A stretch of 33,741 nucleotides of DNA from positions 1 to 33,741 of the forward strand of contig CAJTLK010000010.1 in assembly GCA_910577415.1 (NCBI GenBank), given 5' to 3'. The translations under genes were made by a program, and so were the position numbers. This DNA is from an uncultured Oscillospiraceae bacterium. Lineage in GTDB: Bacteria; Bacillota; Clostridia; Oscillospirales; Oscillospiraceae. Position 1 is the stretch's first letter, and each line of letters starts with the position of its first letter. Shown one piece after another: positions 23,655 through 31,503 of the stretch. The notes under the pieces were generated by a model. The model did no database searches, was not told where the DNA came from, and saw nothing but the letters and a program-made list of their open reading frames with translations.

Positions 23655-24914
23655 ATGAAAGAAGTTTATGTTGTCAACTGCTGTCGTACCGCCGTCGGCT
23701 CCTTTGGCGGCAGCCTGAAGAACACCCCCGCCGCCGACCTGGGCGCCGTAGTGGTGAAGGAAGTCCTTGCCCGTTCCGGCGTGAAGCCCGAGCAGGTGGA
23801 CGAGCTGATGTTCGGCTGTATCCTCACCGCCGCCCAGGGCCAGAACGTGGCCCGTCAGGTGGAGCTGAAGGCCGGCATCCCCTATGCCGTGCCCGCCTAC
23901 ACCGTGGGCATGGTCTGCGGTTCCGGCATGAAGAGCGTCATCGAGGGCGCCCGGGCCATTCTCGCCGGGGACGCCGACGTCATCGTCTGCGGCGGCACCG
24001 AGAATATGTCCGCCGCCCCCTTCGCCTCCATGGATGCCCGCTGGGGCGCCCGCATGGGCGACAAGAAGCTGGTGGACACCATGATCAAGGACGGATTGTG
24101 GGACGCCTTCAATAACTACCACATGGGTACCACCGCCGAGAACATCTGCGACAAGTGGGGCATCACCCGGGAGGAGCTGGACGAGTTCGCCGCCTCCTCC
24201 CAGCAGAAGACCGAGGCCGCCCAGGCTGCCGGCAAGTTCGACGACGAGATCGTCCCGGTGATGGTCAAGGTGAAGAAGGACATGGTGGAGTTCAAAAAGG
24301 ACGAGTTCCCCCGTGCCGGCGTCACCGCCGAGTCCATTGCCAAGCTGAAGGGCGCTTTCCCTGTGGGCCCCGACGGCGTGGAGGATGAGATCGTGGACAC
24401 CTTTACTCCCACCCAGATCCATGACCACGATGCCCACAAGCACGTCCAGCGGGTCACTGCCGCCAATGCCTCTGGCATCAACGACGGCGCTGCCGCTATT
24501 CTCCTGGCCTCCAAGGAGGCTGTAGAGAAGTACGGGCTGAAGCCCATGGCTAAGCTGGTGAGCTGGGGCCAGGGCGGCGTGGACCCCAAGATCATGGGCG
24601 TGGGTCCCGTGCCCGCCTCCCGTCAGGCCATGGACAAGGCCGGTCTGAAGATCGGGGACATCGACCTGGTGGAGGCCAACGAGGCCTTTGCCGCTCAGTC
24701 CATCGCCGTGGCCCGGGAGCTGGGCTTCGACATGAGCAAGGTCAATGTCAACGGCGGCGCCATCTCCATCGGCCACCCGGTGGGCGCCTCCGGCGCGCGG
24801 ATCATCGTCACCCTGCTCCACGAAATGCAGAAGCGGCCCGAGGCCAAGAAGGGCCTTGCCACCCTGTGTATCGGCGGCGGCCAGGGTGTGGCGACTATTT
24901 TTGAGAAGTGCTGA
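23655..24914 (+). CDS. thlA: acetyl-CoA acetyltransferase (thiolase) with an extra insertion
   Basis: Condenses two acetyl-CoA to acetoacetyl-CoA, the entry to butyrate formation. The catalytic set is complete: Cys88 (VCGSGMK), His374 (GHPVGASG) and Cys405 (CIGGGQG). The protein has 419 residues, about 27 more than usual. The extra length lies at about residues 236-264, between KLKGAF and VTAANASGINDGAA. It is acidic and then His-rich (IHDHDAHKHV); canonical thiolases have only about five residues there. The frame is continuous and codon use is strongly biased to GCC/CTG/AAG, as in a highly expressed gene. ATG 23655 has GGAGGG 8 nt upstream. Monocistronic, with a Rex-like operator; no hbd/crt/bcd genes are adjacent. 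Confidence 0.95.
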   Translation: MKEVYVVNCCRTAVGSFGGSLKNTPAADLGAVVVKEVLARSGVKPEQVDELMFGCILTAAQGQNVARQVELKAGIPYAVPAYTVGMVCGSGMKSVIEGARAILAGDADVIVCGGTENMSAAPFASMDARWGARMGDKKLVDTMIKDGLWDAFNNYHMGTTAENICDKWGITREELDEFAASSQQKTEAAQAAGKFDDEIVPVMVKVKKDMVEFKKDEFPRAGVTAESIAKLKGAFPVGPDGVEDEIVDTFTPTQIHDHDAHKHVQRVTAANASGINDGAAAILLASKEAVEKYGLKPMAKLVSWGQGGVDPKIMGVGPVPASRQAMDKAGLKIGDIDLVEANEAFAAQSIAVARELGFDMSKVNVNGGAISIGHPVGASGARIIVTLLHEMQKRPEAKKGLATLCIGGGQGVATIFEKC

Positions 24915-24963
24915 AAGAAGCGCGGAAAGTCGGCCTGCTGAGAGGCTAACGACGAAGCGAAAT

Positions 24964-25003
24964 GAAATCCCTCCGGGGGCAAAAGCCCCGGAGGGATTTT
25001 GTG
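24964..25003 (+). terminator. intrinsic terminator after the thiolase gene
   Basis: Stem AAATCCCTCCGGGG / CCCCGGAGGGATTT with a GCAAAAG loop and T-rich end. The remaining 25004-25107 shows nothing recognisable. Confidence 0.9.
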
Positions 25004-25107
25004 TAGTCGGAGGAGTTAGAACTCGAAGCGATCAGGGCGACTTGCAGCGTGACAGCCCCAATGTGACACCCAATTTGTAAACAATTCTTGACCATCGGCG
25101 ATTTTCG

Positions 25108-25136
25108 TTGTTTTGACAGAAAAAAGGTGGTACAAT
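25108..25136 (+). promoter_or_regulatory. promoter for the foldase gene
   Basis: TTGTTT (25108-25113), 17 bp, TACAAT (25131-25136). A better-looking TTGACA inside the spacer is too close (12 bp) to serve. Confidence 0.6.
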
Positions 25137-25170
25137 AGCTTCCAACGCACAAAGCGCAAGGAGGATGTAC

Positions 25171-26403
25171 ATGAAAAAGAACAGATTGATCGCCGGGGCG
25201 CTGGCCCTGGCTTTGCTGGCGGGCTGCTCCGGCGGGGGCGGCAAGCTGATGGCCGACGCCGATGACATCGCCTATCAGGCCGCAGATATTCGCCGGGACG
25301 CCGAGCTGTTTACCGTCAACGGCGCAGCCATTCCGGCGGAAGAGTATCTTTTTCTGCTGGTATATGCCATTCAGGTTGCCCAACAATACGGTCAAATTAC
25401 CGATGACGCGTCCTGGAATGAGAAGCTGGGCGATGGTACGACCATGACAGAGGCGTTGAAAGCCGACGCCCTGGAGAGTGCCAAGCTCTACCAGGTGGTG
25501 GAGGATAAGGCGGAGGAACTGGGGGTTACCATTACTGCTGAGCAGCAGGAAGGAATGGACCAGCAGCTTCAGCAATTTATTGAGCAGCTGGGCGGTGAGG
25601 AGGAATTCCAGGCGTATCTGGACGCTATGTGCATTAGCCGGGAAAGCTTTATCAACATGAACCGGGTCTACTTTCTCAATCAGGGCATCAAAGAGAAGCT
25701 GGAGGCTGATGGCGCGCTGGCTGTGACCCAGGCTGACCGGGATCAGGTGGCAGCGGAGATCAAAGAGCAGGCAGGGCTTTACGCTGCCAAGCATATCCTT
25801 CTCTCCACCCGGAGGATCAACGCCGACGGCTCCTATGAGGATTACACCGAGGAGGAACGCGCAGCGGTGGAGGAGCGGGCCAAGACCATGCGGCAGCGTA
25901 TTCGGGAAAATGGAGACAGCGAGGAATTCTTCGATGAGCTGATGAACGAGTTCAGCGAGGATGGCCGGGACGGGGAGGGCAACCTTTACTACCCCGACGG
26001 CTATGGCCTGGTCTATGCCGGACAGATGGTGCCCGAGTTTGAAAACGGGGCCCTGGCCCTGAAAGAGGGGGAGATCAGCGAGCCTGTCGCCACTGCCTAC
26101 GGCTACCATATTATTATGCGGATCCCGCTGGATGCCGAACAGCTGGATGAGTTGGTGGAGATGAGCTGCACCCCGGATCACAAGCTCCAGCAGCTCAATG
26201 AGCAGTGGGTCAAAGAGGCCCAGGTGACGACCACTGCGGCCTACGAGGCGCTGGACCCCAAGGCTTTCTATGACCGACTCACCGCCATCAATGAGGCGCG
26301 GGAGGCCGCCCGGAAAGCAACTGAGAGTGCGGCGCCGCAGGAAAGCCCGGCGGAGAGCAAGGTCCCCACAGAGAGCGCTCCGGCGGAAAGCCCCGCAAAG
26401 TAA
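25171..26403 (+). CDS. PrsA-like lipoprotein, parvulin-type peptidyl-prolyl isomerase
   Basis: Extracytoplasmic folding factor of 410 residues. A lipoprotein signal ends LLAGC with Cys19 as the lipidated residue, followed by a Gly-rich linker. An N-terminal chaperone region (about 45-200) holds the SurA/PrsA-like helix bundle. The parvulin domain (about 203-318) shows AAKHILLSTRR, FFDELMNEFSED, the GLVYAGQMVPEFENGALAL core and GYHIIMRI. The end (from about 372) is a low-complexity Ala/Pro/Glu/Ser tail. ATG 25171 has AAGGAGG 6 nt upstream; an ATG two codons earlier touches the Shine-Dalgarno and is rejected. Own promoter and terminator. Confidence 0.9.
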   Translation: MKKNRLIAGALALALLAGCSGGGGKLMADADDIAYQAADIRRDAELFTVNGAAIPAEEYLFLLVYAIQVAQQYGQITDDASWNEKLGDGTTMTEALKADALESAKLYQVVEDKAEELGVTITAEQQEGMDQQLQQFIEQLGGEEEFQAYLDAMCISRESFINMNRVYFLNQGIKEKLEADGALAVTQADRDQVAAEIKEQAGLYAAKHILLSTRRINADGSYEDYTEEERAAVEERAKTMRQRIRENGDSEEFFDELMNEFSEDGRDGEGNLYYPDGYGLVYAGQMVPEFENGALALKEGEISEPVATAYGYHIIMRIPLDAEQLDELVEMSCTPDHKLQQLNEQWVKEAQVTTTAAYEALDPKAFYDRLTAINEAREAARKATESAAPQESPAESKVPTESAPAESPAK

Positions 26404-26406
26404 AAT

Positions 26407-26457
26407 AAAAGAAAAAGCCTCGAGGAACGGCGGCGTTCCCCGAGACTTTTTTTACCA
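26407..26457. terminator. bidirectional terminator between foldase and P-ATPase genes
   Basis: Imperfect stem CTCG-GGAACG / CGTTCC-CGAG (26419-26444), with a T-run on the plus side (26447-26453) and TTTTTC on the minus side. It serves both convergent genes. Confidence 0.85.
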
Positions 26458-26483
26458 GTGTTGTTTTGCACTGGAACAGGGGT

Positions 26484-29075
26484 TTAGGCTGCGGCGTTTC
26501 CGCGGCGAAGGGCCTTTTCGATCTCGCAGATGACCAGCGGAGCAATGGCCAGGGCCAGTACCACCGTCCATTCCATGGGACTCAGGGGGACGGTCTGAAA
26601 GACCCGCTGGAGGGGCGGCAGGATCAGCACCGAGAGCTGCATGACGAGGCCCACCAAAAACGCCTTGTTCATGGCCCGGTTGGAGAAAAAGCCGATGTGG
26701 AACAGGGACCAATGCTCGCTGCGAACGTCAAAGGCGTGGAAAAGCTGGCAAAAGGTGAGGGTGGCAAAGGCCATGGTATTTGCGGCCTGGTAAGCCTCTC
26801 CGGGGTCGGAGAGGACGTACTCGCCAAGAAAGTAGGCCAGGAGGGTAAGGGCGCCCACCATGATCCCCTGCCAAATGAGACGGAGGGAAAACTGACGGTC
26901 AAAGAGGGGGGCAGCGGCGTCCCGGGGACGGTGTTTCATCACGTCCTCCTCCGCCGGCTCCATCCCCAGAGCCAGGGCGGGGAGAGAATCTGTTACCAGA
27001 TTGAGCCAGAGCAGCTGCACCGGGACCAGGGGCATTTGGTGAAAGCCAAGAACGGTGGCCGCAAAGATGGTAAGGATCTCTCCGATGTTGCAGGAAAGTA
27101 AGTAGTGAATGGCCTTTTTGATATTGGCGTAAATGCCCCGGCCCTGAGCCACCGCGGAGACAATAGTGGCGAAGTTGTCGTCGGTGAGGATCATATTGGC
27201 GGCTTCCTTGGCCACGTCGGTGCCAGCCTTGCCCATAGCGCAGCCGATGTGGGCGGCTTTCAGGGCAGGGGCGTCGTTGACCCCATCCCCGGTCATGGCG
27301 ACTACCTCGCCCTTTTTCCTCCATGCCGCTACGATTCGGGTCTTGTGTTCGGGGGAGACCCGAGCGTAGACGGTAAATTTTTCGATGTCCCGCTCCAGCA
27401 GATCCTGGGGCATAAAATCCACCTCGGCCCCGGTGAGGGCCAGGTCGCCGTCCCGGAAAATGCCCAGCTCCCGGGCAACGGCCACGGCGGTGAGCTTGTG
27501 GTCGCCGGTGATCATGATAGGGCGTATTCCCGCTGCTCTGCAGTGGTCTACCGCCGTCTTGGCCTCTGGGCGGGGCGGGTCCATCATCCCCACCAGCCCC
27601 AGGAAGGTAAGGCCCTTTTCCAGAGCTTCTGAGGTGAGGTGAGCGGGAAGAGCGTCCAACTCCTTTGACGCAACCGCCAGTACCCGAAGAGCTTTGGCGG
27701 CCATGGAGTCGTTTTCACGAAGGGCAGCCTGCCTTTGAGCAGGGGGGAGGGTACAGCGGACAAGAAGCACGTCGGGGGCCCCTTTAACGCAGAGAAGGTA
27801 GCCTCCGCCCGGTTTTTGGTGAATGGTGGACATGAGCTTGCGCTCAGGATCAAAGGGCAGCTCCTCTCGTCGGGGCAGGGCGCGGTCCAGATCGGATTTA
27901 TTGACGCCAAAGCGGAGGGCGTACTCCACGATAGCGGTCTCGGTAGGGTCGCCAACGGCCTGGGCGCGGTCCAGAACGGCGTCACAGCACAACGCTCCGG
28001 CGGTAAGCAGTTCCTCCTCCGACTGGCCGGGGAAGGTGAAAAGCTGACGAACGGTCATTTTATTTTGTGTCAGGGTGCCGGTCTTGTCTGAGCAAATGAC
28101 CCCGGCGCAGCCCAGGGTCTCCACCGCGGGGAGCTTTTTCACGATGGCGCCCTGCTTGGCAAGGCGTTGAACGCCAAGGGCCAGAACAATGGTGACAATG
28201 GCGGGCAGACCCTCTGGGATGGCGGCTACCGCCAGGGAGACGGCGGTCATCAGCATATCCAGAAGATTTCGCCCCTCCAAAAGTCCTACCCCAAACATGA
28301 CGGCGCAAACGCACAGACAAATAAAAGAAAGAGTCTTTGAAATTTCCCCCATCTTTTGCTGGAGCGGGGTCTCGGCCTCCTCCTGACTGAGGAGTAGCCC
28401 AGCCACCTTACCAACCTCTGAATCCATGCCGGTGGCGGTGACCACTGCCGTGGCCCGGCCTGCGGTGATAACGGTGGAACCAATGACCGCATTTTTGCGG
28501 TCACCCAGGGCGGTCTCCGGGGGAAGGGAGACAGAGGGATCCTTTTCTACCGGCACCGATTCCCCTGTCATGGCGGATTCATCGGCTTTGAGGGAAGCGG
28601 ACTCCAGCAGCCGTGCGTCTGCGGGCACCAGGTCACCTGCCTCCAGACGAATGAGGTCGCCGGGCACCAACTCGCCGGAATTGATCCGCTGCTCTTTGCC
28701 GTCCCGCACCACCCGGGCCAGGGGGGCGGACAGCTCCCGAAGGGCGGCAAGGGCTTTTTGGGCGTTGTTCTCCTGGGAGATGGAAATGGCGGCATTGACC
28801 ACCACGATAAGTAGGATGATGACGCTATCCAGCCAGTCCTCCCCGCCCGAGGAAAAAAGGCTCAACCCTGCCGCCGCCAGCAGTACCAGGATCATGGGGT
28901 CCTTAAGTTGGTCCAGCAGGCGCAGAAGGAGGTTTCGGGGCGGCGCTTCGGAGAGCCGATTGGGCCCGTACTTTGCCAGCCGCCGCTCCGCCTCCGCCGC
29001 CGACAGGCCCCGGCGGCGGTCAGTATTCAGGGCGGAGAGGGTCTCCGCCAGACTTTTACTGTGCCAAGGCTCCAT
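26484..29075 (-). CDS. cation-transporting P-type ATPase, Ca2+ (PMCA/SERCA-like) type
   Basis: Membrane pump that exports Ca2+ (perhaps Mn2+). The protein has 863 residues from this start. It has the N-terminal cation ATPase domain, the actuator TGES (170-173), phosphorylation site DKTGT with Asp330, the transport-site motif VAAIPEGLP (283-291), MTGDGVNDAPALK, and LNLVTDSLPALALGMEP in the C-terminal membrane domain. About ten hydrophobic segments are visible. ATG 29075 fits family N-termini (MEPWHSKS...). The alternative ATG 29099 adds MTKKGLVF and has GGAG 7 nt upstream, inside the loop of the leader hairpin. Both starts interact with that hairpin (29080-29130), which ends in TTTTT right before ATG 29075. 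Confidence 0.93.
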   Translation of the reverse strand: MEPWHSKSLAETLSALNTDRRRGLSAAEAERRLAKYGPNRLSEAPPRNLLLRLLDQLKDPMILVLLAAAGLSLFSSGGEDWLDSVIILLIVVVNAAISISQENNAQKALAALRELSAPLARVVRDGKEQRINSGELVPGDLIRLEAGDLVPADARLLESASLKADESAMTGESVPVEKDPSVSLPPETALGDRKNAVIGSTVITAGRATAVVTATGMDSEVGKVAGLLLSQEEAETPLQQKMGEISKTLSFICLCVCAVMFGVGLLEGRNLLDMLMTAVSLAVAAIPEGLPAIVTIVLALGVQRLAKQGAIVKKLPAVETLGCAGVICSDKTGTLTQNKMTVRQLFTFPGQSEEELLTAGALCCDAVLDRAQAVGDPTETAIVEYALRFGVNKSDLDRALPRREELPFDPERKLMSTIHQKPGGGYLLCVKGAPDVLLVRCTLPPAQRQAALRENDSMAAKALRVLAVASKELDALPAHLTSEALEKGLTFLGLVGMMDPPRPEAKTAVDHCRAAGIRPIMITGDHKLTAVAVARELGIFRDGDLALTGAEVDFMPQDLLERDIEKFTVYARVSPEHKTRIVAAWRKKGEVVAMTGDGVNDAPALKAAHIGCAMGKAGTDVAKEAANMILTDDNFATIVSAVAQGRGIYANIKKAIHYLLSCNIGEILTIFAATVLGFHQMPLVPVQLLWLNLVTDSLPALALGMEPAEEDVMKHRPRDAAAPLFDRQFSLRLIWQGIMVGALTLLAYFLGEYVLSDPGEAYQAANTMAFATLTFCQLFHAFDVRSEHWSLFHIGFFSNRAMNKAFLVGLVMQLSVLILPPLQRVFQTVPLSPMEWTVVLALAIAPLVICEIEKALRRGNAAA

Positions 29076-29130
29076 AAAAACAAGTCCTTTCTTTGTCATG
29101 GGTTATCTCCATGATAAAGAAAGGACTTGT
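29076..29130 (-). promoter_or_regulatory. attenuator-like hairpin at the P-ATPase start
   Basis: Inverted repeat with 22-nt arms (29080-29101 and 29109-29130) and a 7-nt loop. On the minus-strand RNA 21 of 22 pairs form (one A.C mismatch). The 3' arm contains AAAGGAC, the likely Shine-Dalgarno for ATG 29075, and the stem is followed by UUUUU and then that AUG. It can therefore act as an intrinsic terminator, hide the ribosome site, or end transcription of the upstream CofE-like gene. A weak promoter (TTTTCA, 16 bp, TGTAAT) may lie at about 29134-29161. Nothing about the controlling signal is visible. Confidence 0.75.
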
Positions 29131-29169
29131 CCGATTACAAGGGAATCCTGACGGCTGAAAAGAAAGGAG

Positions 29170-29874
29170 TTACTCTTTTACTTCCCGGATGAGGACGAAG
29201 GGAGTGAGCTGGCGGTCCTGGCCTGCCGGGTTGTCCCGGATGAGGCCCAGGAGCTGATCCTTGGTATAGCCTTTGAGCTGTTGCCCTTTGCCCAAAAGCT
29301 CCACGTTCAGGTCGTTGGCGTCTACGATCATCATGACCACGCCGGTTTTTTCATAGACCTCGTCACAGACCTTGTCCGGGTCTCGGGGCACCCGGACGCC
29401 CATGTGCTCATACTCCGGGATATCCTCGCCGTAAAAGCCATCCAGGCCGGAGACCTCCTCACCCAGCATTTCGTAAAAGACGCCGTGCTTGCCGAAAATT
29501 TTGCCTACCCCGGCGCAGACGGCGGCCCAAATGACCTTTCCCAGACCGCAAACATTGATGGCGAACTGCATTTTGATGGGTAGGCCCATCCCCGGACCGG
29601 CGGAGGTCTGATGAACAAACCGGGATAGGAGGGTGGCCCAGAAGCCGGGTTTGCATTCATCCTCGGTGACCACCCGGCCCTGACACAGGGCGATGACCTT
29701 CTCGCTGGAGGAGAGAATGTCGCCGGGCTGGTATAGGGGCTTGACATATTTTTCAATCAGGTCGATGTAGCTCTCGCCCACCTGAACAAAGTGGGTCTCA
29801 ACGGCGTGGCGGGCGTAGGTCTTGCCTCCGGCCTCAATGGTGACGGCCTTGCCCTCGTTGGCGTAAAAGTCCAT
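29170..29874 (-). CDS. CofE-like protein (coenzyme F420-0:glutamate ligase family)
   Basis: Protein of 234 residues related to the F420-0:gamma-glutamyl ligase fold, with the marker stretch PGDILSSSEKVIALCQGRVV (50-69), the QTSAGPGMGLPIKMQ region, and EVYEKTGVVMMIVDANDLN (172-190). Clostridia that make no F420 carry such short homologues, and their reaction is unknown, so the true role may be another amide-bond ligation. The start has AAAGGAG 8 nt upstream. A longer upstream frame with no stop runs under the gerA gene and is an artefact. It precedes the P-ATPase gene by about 95 bp on the same strand, with the hairpin in between. Confidence 0.78.
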   Translation of the reverse strand: MDFYANEGKAVTIEAGGKTYARHAVETHFVQVGESYIDLIEKYVKPLYQPGDILSSSEKVIALCQGRVVTEDECKPGFWATLLSRFVHQTSAGPGMGLPIKMQFAINVCGLGKVIWAAVCAGVGKIFGKHGVFYEMLGEEVSGLDGFYGEDIPEYEHMGVRVPRDPDKVCDEVYEKTGVVMMIVDANDLNVELLGKGQQLKGYTKDQLLGLIRDNPAGQDRQLTPFVLIREVKE

Positions 29875-29916
29875 AGGCTGGACTCCTTTCTGAATAACAC
29901 ATTTAACAGCTATCCT

Positions 29917-29944
29917 ATTATACCACGGAAAGGCCGGGGCGCAA
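29917..29944 (-). promoter_or_regulatory. sigma-A promoter for the CofE-like gene
   Basis: Minus-strand TTGCGC (29939-29944), 16 bp, TATAAT (29917-29922). Confidence 0.65.
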
Positions 29945-29953
29945 CCCGGCAGG

Positions 29954-29983
29954 GCATAAAATTTTCCAAAAGGGGAGACACTG
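29954..29983 (+). promoter_or_regulatory. possible forespore (sigma-F/sigma-G) promoter for the ger operon
   Basis: GCATA (29954-29958), 15 bp, GGAGACACTG (29974-29983). This resembles the -35 GCATA and -10 GGnnAnAmTA pattern of forespore promoters, with mismatches. No sigma-A promoter is evident here, and gerA operons are forespore-expressed in Bacillus. Low certainty. Confidence 0.4.
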
Positions 29984-30006
29984 TGGGGGAATAGGAGGGG
30001 GACCCT

Positions 30007-31503
30007 ATGGGCCTTTTTACAAAAAAGCCGGTCTACGACCCTCCCCACCCGCGGAAGGAGCCTCGCCTGGATGGCCCTCTGACCCCGGAGCGGCTGGGGG
30101 AGGTTTTTGAAAATTGTGTGGACTTCAACTGCCGGAGCGTGGCGGTGGGGGGCAATGAGGCATTGCGCCTGAGCCTTGTTTTTATCGCCGGAATGGTACG
30201 GATGGAGCGGGTCAGCGACTATGTCCTCCGTCCCCTGGCCCAGGATAAGACCCTGGGGGAGGCGGGGGAGAGCGTGGCCTGGGAAAAAATGCGCTCGGGC
30301 ACACTGTATTCTCTGTCGGTCACCGAGCGGGATGAGCTGACCGACGCGGTAAACGACCTTATTGACGGCAACTGCCTGCTCATTTTTCCAGGGAAAAAAC
30401 GGGCCTTGTCCTTTAATGTAGGCACCGAGGAAAAGCGCTCCATTGGAGACCCGGAGGACGAGGTGTCGGTCAAAGGCTCCAAGGACTCCTTTGTGGAAAA
30501 TCTGCGAACCAACACGTCTCTGACCCGGCGGCATGTCAAGGCCCCGGAACTGAGGATCACCGAGCAGATCGTGGGCCGGCAGACCCTTACGCCGGTGGAT
30601 ATCCTGTGGCTGGAGGGGATCGCCGACCCGGAGGTCGTGAAGGCAATGGAAGAGCGCATTGAAAATATTGATATTGACGCTCTTCTCTCTACCGGAGACC
30701 TGGAAGAATATATCGCAGGGGAACTGGATACCCCATTTCCCCTGATGCAGTACACCCAACGACCTGACCGTTTTTGTCACGGCCTTTGCCAAGGCCGGAT
30801 AGGCATCCTTTTGGAGGGTATCCCACTGGGGTATTTGGCTCCGGCGGTTTTGGGCGACCACCTCCGCGCGCCGGAGGACCGTTCGGAGAATTGGATGGTG
30901 GCCTCGTCCCTGGCGGTGCTGCGCTGGCTGTGCCTGTTGGGGACGCTTTACCTGCCGGCGGTCTATGTGGCTGTAGTGAACTTCCATCCTGAGATGATCC
31001 CCCTGCGGCTGGCCCTCTCCATCACGGCGGCCCGGCGGGATGTGCCTTTTTCCGCGCTTTTTGAAACAGTGCTTCTTCTGGTGGCCTTTGAAATATTGCA
31101 AGAGGCCGGTTTGCGCCTGCCTCAGTCCATTGGCCAGACTGTGTCCATTCTAGGCGGCCTGGTGGTCGGCTCGGCAGCAGTAGAGGCGCGGCTCATTTCC
31201 CCGGCAGTACTGGTGGTGGTGGCCGCGGCGGGGATCGCCGGGTATACGATGCCGTCTCAGGACCTTGCGGGGGCGCTGCGGATCTGGCGGCTGCTGTTTA
31301 CCCTGTTGGCGGGGACGGGGGGGTTATTCGGCGTAACGGCGGGGACGGCCTTGCTCATTGGGCATCTGGCCTCCTTGGAGAGCTTTGGCGCGGCTTACCT
31401 GGAACCCTTTGCCCAGGGAGAGCCTGTGCTGCGGCAGCCCCTGCCGGAGGACAAGCTCCGCCCAGCTCACCTGAAGTCGGAAAATCGGAGGAGGCAAAGA
31501 TGA
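30007..31503 (+). CDS. gerA: spore germination receptor subunit A (GerA/GerKA family)
   Basis: Subunit A of a nutrient germinant receptor in the spore inner membrane. The protein has 498 residues, typical. A soluble N-terminal domain (1 to about 285) contains LIDGNCLLIFPG, KGSKDSFVENLRTNTSLTRR (the family signature) and TPFPLMQYTQRPDRF near 240. Four or five membrane segments follow (about 300-460), and then a short charged tail. The start has AGGAGGGGG just upstream. It overlaps the next gene by 4 nt (ATGA). The gene order A-C-B differs from the Bacillus A-B-C order. Which germinant it senses cannot be read from sequence. Confidence 0.94.
   Translation: MGLFTKKPVYDPPHPRKEPRLDGPLTPERLGEVFENCVDFNCRSVAVGGNEALRLSLVFIAGMVRMERVSDYVLRPLAQDKTLGEAGESVAWEKMRSGTLYSLSVTERDELTDAVNDLIDGNCLLIFPGKKRALSFNVGTEEKRSIGDPEDEVSVKGSKDSFVENLRTNTSLTRRHVKAPELRITEQIVGRQTLTPVDILWLEGIADPEVVKAMEERIENIDIDALLSTGDLEEYIAGELDTPFPLMQYTQRPDRFCHGLCQGRIGILLEGIPLGYLAPAVLGDHLRAPEDRSENWMVASSLAVLRWLCLLGTLYLPAVYVAVVNFHPEMIPLRLALSITAARRDVPFSALFETVLLLVAFEILQEAGLRLPQSIGQTVSILGGLVVGSAAVEARLISPAVLVVVAAAGIAGYTMPSQDLAGALRIWRLLFTLLAGTGGLFGVTAGTALLIGHLASLESFGAAYLEPFAQGEPVLRQPLPEDKLRPAHLKSENRRRQR

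Noticed and set aside
29170..31101. 643-codon frame that extends the CofE-like protein upstream
   Set aside because: The extension runs antisense to gerA. The internal ATG at 29874 has a good Shine-Dalgarno and its own promoter, and the family homology begins there.
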